A stretch of DNA of 6,091 nucleotides from GWE2-40-63 sp050251815 (GCA_050251815.1 JBFWMB010000154.1:1-6091); one strand, 5' to 3'; counted from the first letter of the stretch, positions 1 to 5,082 are shown. Notes: generated by a model from the sequence alone, not told the origin. Program-made: numbers and translations.

Positions 1-1
1 T

Positions 2-94
2 CTTTTGACCGCGTTTAAGACAAAATATGGACAATCGAAAACCAAAACAATTTACATCACTTTAAATTATTCCATATCCAATATTGTTGCATAA
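2..94 (+). CDS. C-terminal end of an unidentified protein (partial, runs off left edge)
   Basis: The frame beginning at base 2 stays open for 30 codons and stops at TAA 92-94. The stop lies only a few bases before the terminator hairpin at 99-129, which is the expected place for the end of a gene. The visible residues are rich in Lys, Thr, Ile and Asn and end in SISNIVA. I recognise no domain and there is no terminal aromatic residue of the outer-membrane type. The support is position before a terminator and lack of stops; the stretch is short enough that it could be open by chance. Confidence 0.42.
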   Translation, partial: LLTAFKTKYGQSKTKTIYITLNYSISNIVA

Positions 95-98
95 AAAA

Positions 99-129
99 AG
101 AGGATGCCTTTTTAGACACCCTCTTTTTT
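99..129 (+). terminator. Rho-independent terminator, possibly bidirectional
   Basis: AGAGGATGCC (99-108) pairs imperfectly with GACACCCTCT (115-124) around a short T/A loop, with two mismatches. Six T follow on the plus strand and seven A precede the stem, so a transcript from either strand would end in a U-run. It probably ends the gene whose last codon is at 92-94. Confidence 0.7.
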
Positions 130-143
130 ATTTCATGACACTA

Positions 144-169
144 AATTTTCACAAGTGAAAGTGAAAATT
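144..169. repeat. Inverted repeat with a doubled GTGAAA motif
   Basis: AATTTTCAC (144-152) and GTGAAAATT (161-169) are perfect 9-bp inverted arms around 8 bases. The loop also contains GTGAAA (155-160), so TTTCAC (147-152) can pair with either of two adjacent GTGAAA copies. No T-run follows, so this does not look like a terminator. It could be an operator or a chance AT-rich structure. The rest of 131-334 shows no gene that I can support. Confidence 0.4.
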
Positions 170-335
170 AAAAGTTGAACAAATCCCGATAGCGCAGTGT
201 ATCAGGATAATGAATTCAATAATCGGTGGTTTGCATCCAAAGTATAGAAATTTTTTTGTTGATACCCTGTCAGTCTGCATAGGGGTGGTTTATTTTCAAT
301 TGTTGAAAACTAATCGTGAGAATTAGGCTCAAAAG

Positions 336-366
336 TTTCGACCCAGGCATCAAAAAGTTATTTTTG
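336..366 (+). promoter_or_regulatory. Candidate Bacteroidota promoter for the DUF3127 gene
   Basis: TATTTTTG (359-366) fits the -7 consensus TAnnTTTG. TTTC (336-339), one mismatch from TTTG, lies 19 bases upstream. Transcription would start at about 370-374 and leave a leader of only 10-14 bases before the ATG at 384. Confidence 0.5.
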
Positions 367-383
367 CAGCAAAATAAAAGTAC

Positions 384-740
384 ATGGATATAGCAGGAAG
401 AATAATTCAAATACTGCCCGAAGTTGGTGGACAATCGGCAAAGGGACCCTGGAAGAAGCAGGAATTCATTATTGAAACACAGGAGCAGTTTCCTAAAAAA
501 GTTTGTTTGTCGAACTGGAACGATAAGGTAGCTCTGACACAAGCCATGATTGGCAACAATGTTCAGGCCTCTGTTAATTTGGAAAGTCGTGAATACAATG
601 GACGCTGGTACACTGAAATCCGGGTGTGGAAAATGGAAAGTTTGGGTAGTGCAGCGAGCAGCAATCAGCAAATGCCTCCGCCACCCACCGATATACCTCC
701 TTTAACCGAGGAAACGGATTTAGACGACATGCCTTTTTAA
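384..740 (+). CDS. DUF3127 family OB-fold protein with SSB-like C-terminal tip
   Basis: The 118-residue product matches the Bacteroidota DUF3127 family. Residues 1-85 carry the typical blocks: an N-terminal strand MDIAGRIIQILPE, then GPWKKQEFIIETQEQ and FPKKVCLSNW, and near the domain end SREYNGRWYTEIRVWK. The family is predicted to have a single-strand-binding-like OB fold; no biochemical role is known to me. After the domain comes a flexible Ser/Gln/Pro-rich linker (about 89-108) and an acidic tip DLDDMPF at 112-118. That tip resembles the DDDIPF end with which bacterial SSB recruits repair and replication proteins, so nucleic-acid binding is a fair inference. The ATG at 384 starts exactly at the family's N-terminus. 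There is no signal peptide, so it is cytoplasmic. It stands alone, with no terminator directly after it, so transcripts could run into the tRNA region. Confidence 0.9.
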   Translation: MDIAGRIIQILPEVGGQSAKGPWKKQEFIIETQEQFPKKVCLSNWNDKVALTQAMIGNNVQASVNLESREYNGRWYTEIRVWKMESLGSAASSNQQMPPPPTDIPPLTEETDLDDMPF

Positions 741-763
741 GGAATAAAAATTTCAGGAATAAA

Positions 764-794
764 TTTGCAATATATATTGAAATTTATACTTTTG
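764..794 (+). promoter_or_regulatory. Consensus Bacteroidota promoter upstream of the tRNA-Ser region
   Basis: TTTG (764-767), a 19-base spacer and TACTTTTG (787-794) match TTTG-N19-TAnnTTTG with no mismatch in the fixed bases. The predicted start is near 799-802. No protein gene follows, so the expected product is a leader RNA through the partial tRNA copies into tRNA-Ser, ending at the terminator 1137-1170. Confidence 0.65.
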
Positions 795-798
795 TGAA

Positions 799-813
799 CC
801 TCAATTTTTGAGG
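799..813 (+). other. Short perfect hairpin at the predicted 5' end of the tRNA transcript
   Basis: CCTCAA (799-804) and TTGAGG (808-813) form a 6-bp stem with a TTT loop. It lies where the RNA from promoter 764-794 should begin, so it could be a 5' stabilising hairpin. No T-run follows, so it is not a normal terminator. Confidence 0.4.
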
Positions 814-841
814 GCGTTCTAAGAGATTTAGTGCAACCAGG

Positions 842-941
842 AAAGATAGAAGAGTGGCTAATCCGCCAAGGGGAATGCTAAACTGACTAAAATCTGGAAT
901 TGTTTTTAAAAAAGTGTATAATATCTTAGAATAAAAGTATT
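842..941 (+). repeat. Degenerate tRNA-Ser 5'-half copy 1 with AT-rich spacer
   Basis: Bases 842-887 resemble the first half of tRNA-Ser. They include AGTGGCT of the D loop and TGCTAAACTGAC of the anticodon arm (876-887), with the acceptor strand decayed. A hairpin-like TCCGCCAAGGGGA (862-874) replaces the 3' D-stem and 5' anticodon stem. No T arm or 3' acceptor strand follows, so it cannot be a working tRNA. The spacer 888-941 resembles the spacer of copy 2, including TTG (900-902) and TATCTTAG (922-929). The anticodon-arm block recurs 102 bases later. Confidence 0.75.
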
Positions 942-1043
942 GGATAGGTGGGTGATTGGCTGATCCGCCAAGGCGGATGCTAAACTGACCAAAACTTGAG
1001 ATTGTTTATTAAAATAAATAATATTTTAGAACAAAGAAATATT
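942..1043 (+). repeat. Degenerate tRNA-Ser 5'-half copy 2 with promoter-bearing spacer
   Basis: Bases 942-964 match the intact tRNA 5' end in 21 of 23 positions, starting GGATAGGTGGGTG, and TGCTAAACTGAC recurs at 978-989. In between, the intact gene's 11-base stretch 1066-1076 is replaced by the 14-base palindrome TCCGCCAAGGCGGA (964-977). The 3' half of a tRNA is absent. The following spacer (990-1043) aligns with that of copy 1 and leads directly into the real tRNA. The anticodon-arm block recurs 99 bases later. Copies 1 and 2 share the palindrome, so one probably arose from the other after that change. Confidence 0.8.
1002..1029 (+). promoter_or_regulatory. Candidate proximal tRNA-Ser promoter (inside the repeat spacer)
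   Basis: TTG (1002-1004), 17 bases and TATTTTAG (1022-1029) approximate the Bacteroidota promoter, with one mismatch to TAnnTTTG. The -7 box ends 14 bases before the mature tRNA. The same arrangement, TTG-N19-TATCTTAG, stands at 900-929 before copy 2, so the promoter was duplicated with the repeat. Confidence 0.45.
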
Positions 1044-1132
1044 GGAGAGGTGGGTGAGTGGCTGAAACCACCAGTTTGCTAAACTGACGTACGGGTTAAA
1101 CTGTACCCCGGGTTCGAATCCCGGTCTCTCCG
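1044..1132 (+). tRNA. tRNA-Ser(GCU)
   Basis: The full cloverleaf can be drawn. The acceptor strand GGAGAGG (1044-1050) pairs with TCTCTCC (1125-1131), with one G-U at the base. The D stem is GGT/ACC (1053-1055, 1067-1069). The anticodon loop TTGCTAA (1076-1082) carries GCT at 1078-1080, which reads AGC and AGU. The long variable arm (about 1088-1107) marks it as class II, as expected for serine. The T arm is CCGGG-TTCGAAT-CCCGG (1108-1124) and the discriminator base is G1132. CCA is not encoded and must be added after transcription. The outer pair of the anticodon stem (C1071, A1087) is mismatched; the other four pairs are intact. Confidence 0.97.
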
Positions 1133-1136
1133 CAAC

Positions 1137-1170
1137 AAAAGGCTTATCATTAAATTGGTAGGCCTTTTTT
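1137..1170 (+). terminator. Rho-independent terminator of tRNA-Ser
   Basis: AAAAGGCTTATC (1137-1148) pairs with GGTAGGCCTTTT (1157-1168) as a continuous 12-bp stem with two G-U pairs and an 8-base loop. The right arm runs into six T (1165-1170). It begins four bases after the tRNA discriminator. Confidence 0.85.
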
Positions 1171-1240
1171 GTTTTGTAGTAATTTATAAGGAGGTATTTA
1201 GGGATGAGAACCCGTTCGAACGGCGAAGCCCTCATGGAGC

Positions 1241-1270
1241 GCAGCGGAATAATCCCCCTCTCTCCGCTGC
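1241..1270. repeat. Perfect 8-bp inverted repeat within the tRNA 3' copy
   Basis: GCAGCGGA (1241-1248) and TCCGCTGC (1263-1270) are perfect inverted arms around a C-rich 14-base loop. The right arm overlaps the copied tRNA acceptor end. The surrounding GC-rich tract (about 1201-1270) stands out from its AT-rich flanks and may belong to an interspersed repeat family. Confidence 0.6.
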
Positions 1271-1281
1271 AAAAGGCTTAT

Positions 1282-1549
1282 ATAAAATCCCATTTCTCCC
1301 ACTACATACCAAATATTGACTCAGCAAAGAATTTATTTCTTTTAGGCAACTAACATGGGATTGACAGTCTTTTCTATAGAAATATCCTGCCTGTAGTCAC
1401 AAAAAAACATGATATGCAAAAGGTAAATATTTGCATTTCGGACATAAATACCAGACAATTAGTGTGATAAAAGCGAAACCTATTTATTTTACAATATATA
1501 GCCCACCCTATTTAGAATAAAAAGAGCAAAAAATCCGAATAAATTAATA
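1282..1549. other. Non-coding stretch between the tRNA region and the YceI gene
   Basis: I see no convincing gene here. The stretch holds a 7-bp inverted repeat ATGCAAA/TTTGCAT (1414-1420, 1430-1436), a 12-bp palindrome TTTCTATAGAAA (1371-1382), and a distant 8-bp pair AATCCCAT/ATGGGATT (1286-1293, 1355-1362). The first is the best operator candidate for the downstream cluster; the others may be chance. Confidence 0.4.
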
Positions 1550-1557
1550 TATCTTTG
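1550..1557 (+). promoter_or_regulatory. Candidate -7 box for the YceI gene
   Basis: TATCTTTG fits TAnnTTTG exactly. No TTG is visible 17-21 bases upstream, so the -33 element is missing or weak and an activator may be needed. A start near 1563 would give a leader of about 60 bases before the ATG at 1624. Confidence 0.4.
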
Positions 1558-1623
1558 ATCCGAAAAATGACAAGCGAAGATGTCAATACGGAAATATATA
1601 TGCAATCTATAATTTACAATAAT

Positions 1624-2193
1624 ATGAGTAAGAGAGTCAGAAATATCAGCCTTTTTTTTGTTTTACTTTTCATGGGAACCTGGAACCTGAATGCACAGGT
1701 TCCCTTAAAGCTTAGTGCTAAAAGCAATATGGTGGTAACCGGAACATCGACCCTGCACGATTGGGAATCGAAAGTTACCAATCTACAATTTTCGGGGACT
1801 GGAAAAAAGGAAAACGGAAAACTATCCTCAATTGAATCGCTCACCATTACCATTCCTGTTAAGTCAATCAAAAGTGGTAAAGGGATTATGGACGATAAAA
1901 CTTACGATGCCCTTAAATCGAAACAATATCCCAACATTAAATTTGAGTTGGTTTCTGCAGAACTTTCCGAAGGCAGAATTAAAGCTGAAGGAAAACTGCA
2001 AATTGCCGGTAAGTCCTTATTGGTTCCGATTAATGCGAGTTATTCTTTTAATGGAAATTCAGAACTCCTGGTTAAAGGGGTACATAAAATTGACATGACG
2101 CGTTTTGACATTAATCCGCCTACGGCTCTAATGGGCTCAGTTACTACAGGTAAGGATGTAACCATTCCTTATGAAATCATAATTAATTATTAA
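1624..2193 (+). CDS. Secreted YceI family protein (lipid-binding lipocalin-like fold)
   Basis: The 189-residue product has a signal peptide: basic MSKRVR, hydrophobic core at about 8-20, and cleavage near NLNAQ at 21-25. It has no lipobox, so it should be free in the periplasm. The rest is one YceI domain with the hallmarks TSTLHDWE (41-48), DDKTYDALKSKQYPNIKFEL (90-109), KLQIAGK (124-130) and DMTRFDINPPTALMG (157-171). Studied YceI proteins bind polyprenyl or other long-chain lipids in a barrel cavity. The frame extends upstream to a TTG at 1555, but that extension would put 23 unrelated residues before the signal peptide and overlaps a -7 box, so I prefer 1624. The barrel gene follows after 19 bp with no terminator, indicating one operon. 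There is no cysteine in the mature protein. Confidence 0.93.
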   Translation: MSKRVRNISLFFVLLFMGTWNLNAQVPLKLSAKSNMVVTGTSTLHDWESKVTNLQFSGTGKKENGKLSSIESLTITIPVKSIKSGKGIMDDKTYDALKSKQYPNIKFELVSAELSEGRIKAEGKLQIAGKSLLVPINASYSFNGNSELLVKGVHKIDMTRFDINPPTALMGSVTTGKDVTIPYEIIINY

Positions 2194-2212
2194 TCATTTA
2201 ATATATCTGGAA

Positions 2213-3484
2213 ATGAAAAATTTAATGAAACAATTTTTATTTGCCTTTATAGCACTTTTTCTATTTAGCAGTCAGCTAATGGCTCAAAACCCGCTTCAAT
2301 ATTGGAGACCAAATAATCAGAACGGTCTAAATGTTTTTGAAGATTCAAAAAGTGACACAATTAAGTTCGAAGGGTTTAAAGTTCGTGTTGGGGCTGATTT
2401 TGCTTTGCAATATCAAGGCTTAGATCACAGCACGAGCAGCACCGATACCTTGTATGAACTGGTATCGAATATAAATCTTCCTACAGCAAACCTTAATCTT
2501 GATGTTCAGTTAGCCGATGGTTTACGGATGCACTTAAGAACCTATTTGTCATCGCGTCATCACACAGAATCTTACGTAAAAGGAGGTTACATTCAAATGG
2601 ATAACCTGAACTTTTTGCACGATGGTTTGCTCGAAGGTTTAATGAACGTAACCAGCATTCGTATTGGTATGGACGAATTTAATTATGGCGATGCTCATTA
2701 CCGAAGAACCGACAATGCGCGCGCCATTTACAATCCTTTTGTGGGAAACTATATTATGGATGCTTTCTCAACCGAAGCCTTTGGTGAAGTTACGGTATTA
2801 ACCAATGGTTTTGTTGGTGTTGTCGGTGTTACCAATGGCAAATTGAACCAGAATGTTACCGTAAATACCCGTTACAATCACGATAACGCGCTTTCGTTTT
2901 ACGGAAAATTAGGTTACGATAGCCAGCTTAATGAAGATTTACGTGTGCGTTTAACGGGTTCCTGGTACCTAAACCAGGGATTATCAACCGGAACTTATTT
3001 GTACGGAGGTGATCGCAGCGGTGCTCGCTATTATTCTGTAATGGTTGTCGATGGCGAAGCTGATGCCTTTACCAGCGGTCGTTTTAATCCCGGTTTTAAG
3101 CAAATAACAGCCATTCAAATTAACCCTTTTATCAAATTTAAAGGGCTCGAAGTTTTTGGTATTTACGAGATGGCTATGGGTGGCGAAGCCGATGGCGACG
3201 GTAGTTTTACCCAGTTGGCAGCAGAAGCTTTATATCGCTTTGGCGGAAATGAGCAGTTTTATGTGGGCGGTCGCTATAATCAGGTAAGCGGTAAACAAAC
3301 CGATGCAGCAGAAAGCATTTCAATAAACCGTGTTAATGTTGGTGGCGGTTGGTTTTTAACTAAAAATATAGTGGCAAAAGCCGAATATGTTCAGCAAAAT
3401 TATTCAGGCGATGGCTATAACGGAACTACTTTTGAAGGAGGCAAATTTAACGGCATTATGCTCGAAGCTGCAATTAGCTTCTAA
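2213..3484 (+). CDS. Outer-membrane beta-barrel protein (porin-like)
   Basis: The product has 423 residues. A signal peptide covers about 1-24 (MKNLMKQF, hydrophobic core, LMAQ) and precedes an N-terminal segment NPLQYWRPNNQNGLNVFE. The remainder alternates short amphipathic strands with turns rich in Asp, Asn and Gly, for example FKVRVGADFALQYQGL (55-70) and repeated YGG and VGG turns near the end. It ends IMLEAAISF, and the terminal Phe is the usual beta-barrel assembly signal. These traits and the length fit a mid-sized porin-like barrel. I do not recognise a named family or substrate. There is no SusC plug or TonB box. It lies 19 bp after the YceI gene, so the lipid-binding protein and the barrel probably act together. 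A strong hairpin follows the stop. Confidence 0.85.
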   Translation: MKNLMKQFLFAFIALFLFSSQLMAQNPLQYWRPNNQNGLNVFEDSKSDTIKFEGFKVRVGADFALQYQGLDHSTSSTDTLYELVSNINLPTANLNLDVQLADGLRMHLRTYLSSRHHTESYVKGGYIQMDNLNFLHDGLLEGLMNVTSIRIGMDEFNYGDAHYRRTDNARAIYNPFVGNYIMDAFSTEAFGEVTVLTNGFVGVVGVTNGKLNQNVTVNTRYNHDNALSFYGKLGYDSQLNEDLRVRLTGSWYLNQGLSTGTYLYGGDRSGARYYSVMVVDGEADAFTSGRFNPGFKQITAIQINPFIKFKGLEVFGIYEMAMGGEADGDGSFTQLAAEALYRFGGNEQFYVGGRYNQVSGKQTDAAESISINRVNVGGGWFLTKNIVAKAEYVQQNYSGDGYNGTTFEGGKFNGIMLEAAISF

Positions 3485-3507
3485 AACATTATTAATTTAA
3501 ACTCAAG

Positions 3508-3565
3508 GCTGTTGGTGAAAACTAAGGTAAAACTTACCTGTTAAGTTTTACCAACAGCTTTTTTT
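3508..3565 (+). terminator. Long hairpin terminator or attenuator after the barrel gene
   Basis: GCTGTTGGT (3508-3516) pairs with ACCAACAGC (3550-3558), and AAAACT (3518-3523) with AGTTTT (3544-3549), leaving one bulged G. Inside, AGGTAA (3525-3530) pairs with TTACCT (3534-3539). Seven T follow (3559-3565). A competing perfect 10-bp stem, GGTAAAACTT (3526-3535) with AAGTTTTACC (3543-3552), would break the long structure. The next gene starts 14 bases after the T-run and has no visible promoter, so termination is probably partial. Confidence 0.8.
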
Positions 3566-3578
3566 AAGTAAACCGTAT

Positions 3579-4214
3579 TTGAAGGCACTTTGGAAATACA
3601 CCTTGCTAATTATTATAGCTTTAGCTTTGAACATCGGGCTTTGGGCGAATGGCTTTGAGGGTGGCCGGTTTACTGTAGGTGTGCGTAGCAGTAGTTTTCT
3701 AATAATTAATGGTTTTACCAATGTCGGTAACTTTGATTGTTCGTTTAATATGGGCATGTTCAATAATGGATTCGATGTAATGGTTTCAGAAGATGCTGAT
3801 GGCTGTTTAAATTTTGAAAATTTTGAACTTCTTTTGCCTGTTCCTTATTTTGATTGTGGTAACGCGCAAATTAATAAAGATTTCAGGGACTTGCTTAAAT
3901 ACGAAGAGTTCCCTCAAATATCGTGGAAGATACTTTGCCTCGATGTGACTTCCTTCGAAAACAACGAACTCCAAAAAGATATTTTACCAGTTAACCTGCT
4001 GGTAAAAATTGCTGGTAAAGAACGAAATTGCTGGGCCGATGTTGAGGTAAGCAAAAATGGAAACCGCCTGGCGTTTTCAGGAATACTTCCAATTAATATC
4101 CGGGATTTTAATCTGGAGCCACCACAAAAATTTTTTGGTCTGGTAGAAGTGTATCCAACCATTCAGATAAATTTTTCCGTTGAAGTAATTATTCACGCGG
4201 GTTTCCCTCAATAA
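3579..4214 (+). CDS. Secreted divergent YceI-like protein
   Basis: The product has 211 residues and a clear signal peptide (MKALWKY, hydrophobic 8-22, then WANG). The frame has no ATG before it and a stop at 3528-3530, so the TTG at 3579 is the only start that keeps the signal peptide. By eye the mature part follows the YceI pattern of the first gene: LLPVPYFDCGNAQINKDFRD (85-104) then FPQISWKIL (111-119) against its IPVKS and YPNIKFEL, LVKIAGK (141-147) against KLQIAGK, and IRDFNLEPPQKFFG (174-187) against MTRFDINPPTALMG. The HDW motif is lost. It has five cysteines (54, 76, 93, 120, 151), while the first YceI protein has none in its mature part, so one or two disulfides are possible. It belongs to the same cluster but probably with lower expression because of the hairpin before it. 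The YceI assignment rests on visual comparison only. Confidence 0.75.
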   Translation: MKALWKYTLLIIIALALNIGLWANGFEGGRFTVGVRSSSFLIINGFTNVGNFDCSFNMGMFNNGFDVMVSEDADGCLNFENFELLLPVPYFDCGNAQINKDFRDLLKYEEFPQISWKILCLDVTSFENNELQKDILPVNLLVKIAGKERNCWADVEVSKNGNRLAFSGILPINIRDFNLEPPQKFFGLVEVYPTIQINFSVEVIIHAGFPQ

Positions 4215-4236
4215 AAAAAGCCGTTTTACACGGCTT
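4213..4236 (-). terminator. Shared terminator between convergent genes
   Basis: AAGCCGT (4218-4224) and ACGGCTT (4230-4236) form a perfect 7-bp stem with a 5-base loop. Read on the minus strand, the stem is followed by seven T (complement of 4213-4219), a standard terminator for the Bax-inhibitor gene. On the plus strand the tail TTCTAAAAT is a poor T-run, so it acts more weakly for the YceI-like gene. Confidence 0.8.
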
Positions 4237-4261
4237 CTAAAATCATTAAATTGCAATAAAC

Positions 4262-5020
4262 TTATTCCCGACGGGCAAGTATCGACAAAAGCCTTAAAAT
4301 CTCTAAATAGAGCCAGATTAAAGTTACCATAAGACCAAAAGCACCATACCACTCAAAGTATGCAGGCAATCCGGCTTCTGATCCTTTTTCAATAAAATCG
4401 AAATCGAGAACCAGATTTAAGGCAGCTACTGCTACAATTACCAAACTGATAATAATTCCAAAAGTACCACCACCGTACATAAAGTTCATGTTTAGTCCAA
4501 ACAAACCAAGAACAAAACTTACCAGGTAAGCAACGGCTATTCCTACTGTTGCAGCAAACACACCAGCACGAAATTTATCGGTAACTTTAATTAGTTGCGA
4601 CTTGTAAGCAAAAAGCAGCGTAAAAAGTACTGCAAATGTTAACATTACTGCACGTAAAACCAGTCCGGGAAACATAGCTTCAAAATAAGCTGAAATAGCT
4701 CCAAGAAATAGTCCTTCGAAAACAGCGTAGATGGGAGCAAAAATGCCGGCACGTTTTTTATTAAATACGGTTATCATGGCCAAAACAAAACCTCCAAGAC
4801 CGCCTAAAAACATCCACCCTTGAATGGCGGCAGCTCCTCCTTCAATGCCACCGGCAGCAAAAAATTTGCTCCAGGTGTAAGCAGCGGCAGCAACTGCTAA
4901 TAATAGCATAATGGCAATTTTATTGAGGGTACCCTGGATGGTCATTACTCCGGCACCTTCTTTTTGAAAAGCAAACTCGCGTATGAGTTTTTGGTTTAAT
5001 GTTGGATTCGATGATTTCAT
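4262..5020 (-). CDS. Bax inhibitor-1/YccA family membrane protein
   Basis: The 252-residue product is an inner-membrane protein with seven hydrophobic helices at about 34-50, 69-86, 93-113, 121-139, 150-174, 185-210 and 224-245. It has the marks of the bacterial Bax-inhibitor-1 group: a start MKSSNPTL, a loop FNKKRAGIFAPIYAVFEG (86-103), LNLVLDFDFIE (201-211) and a last helix EWYGAFGLMVTLIWLYLEIL (223-242). The acidic residues around helix 6 are where structurally studied relatives (YetJ) control a proton-sensitive calcium leak; I infer the same transport type, but the physiological role is unknown. The frame continues upstream to a TTG at 5044, but the ATG at 5020 matches the family's N-terminus. 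I found no consensus promoter in the 160 bases upstream, which do contain an 11-bp inverted repeat. Confidence 0.93.
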   Translation of the reverse strand: MKSSNPTLNQKLIREFAFQKEGAGVMTIQGTLNKIAIMLLLAVAAAAYTWSKFFAAGGIEGGAAAIQGWMFLGGLGGFVLAMITVFNKKRAGIFAPIYAVFEGLFLGAISAYFEAMFPGLVLRAVMLTFAVLFTLLFAYKSQLIKVTDKFRAGVFAATVGIAVAYLVSFVLGLFGLNMNFMYGGGTFGIIISLVIVAVAALNLVLDFDFIEKGSEAGLPAYFEWYGAFGLMVTLIWLYLEILRLLSILARRE

Positions 5021-5082
5021 AGTTATAAAAATTTTGCCAATCAATTCAAAAATCAGACCGAACTTACATACCGTCGATTCAT

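Larger units (their letters stand above)
1118..1281 (+). repeat. Direct repeat of tRNA-Ser 3' end plus terminator arm
   Basis: The 30 bases 1118-1147 (T-loop end, 3' acceptor strand and first terminator arm) recur at 1252-1281 with 26 identities, offset 134 bp. Shared blocks are ATCCC, TCTCTCCGC and CAAAAGGCTTAT. Before the second copy lie a 12-bp palindrome CCGTTCGAACGG (1212-1223), which resembles a T arm, and arms GCAGCGGA (1241-1248) and TCCGCTGC (1263-1270). The second copy lacks the right terminator arm. This resembles the rtT repeats after E. coli tyrT, where the tRNA 3' end is repeated in tandem. Confidence 0.75.

Noticed and set aside
270..671. Minus-strand frame of 133 codons
   Set aside because: It overlaps most of the DUF3127 gene in antisense, has no recognisable domain and is a shadow of that gene's codon pattern.
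842..1043. CRISPR-like array of about 100-base units
   Set aside because: There are only two units plus the gene, the repeat part is tRNA-derived, the spacers resemble each other, and no cas gene is present.
1026..1235. Minus-strand frame of 69 codons across the tRNA
   Set aside because: It is antisense to tRNA-Ser; its GFEPGV motif is the well-known artefact of translating the complement of a T arm.
1118..1281. Integrative element bounded by att repeats at the tRNA-Ser 3' end
   Set aside because: Only 134 bp separate the copies and no integrase or cargo is present; a duplication or decayed repeat explains it better.
1286..1382. AATCCCAT/ATGGGATT pair, TTTCTATAGAAA palindrome and a TTGACA box at 1361
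   Set aside because: The pair is far apart, the palindrome is AT-rich, and TTGACA has no properly spaced -10 and is not the Bacteroidota promoter type.
1614..1871. Minus-strand frame of 85 codons
   Set aside because: It is antisense to the YceI gene, with no start context or domain.
1832..2098. Plus-strand frame of 88 codons
   Set aside because: It lies inside the YceI gene in another phase; the YceI reading has clear family motifs.
3548..4352. Three minus-strand frames (3548-3763, 3914-4162, 4077-4352)
   Set aside because: They are antisense to the YceI-like gene or cross the convergent terminator, and show no domain or signal.
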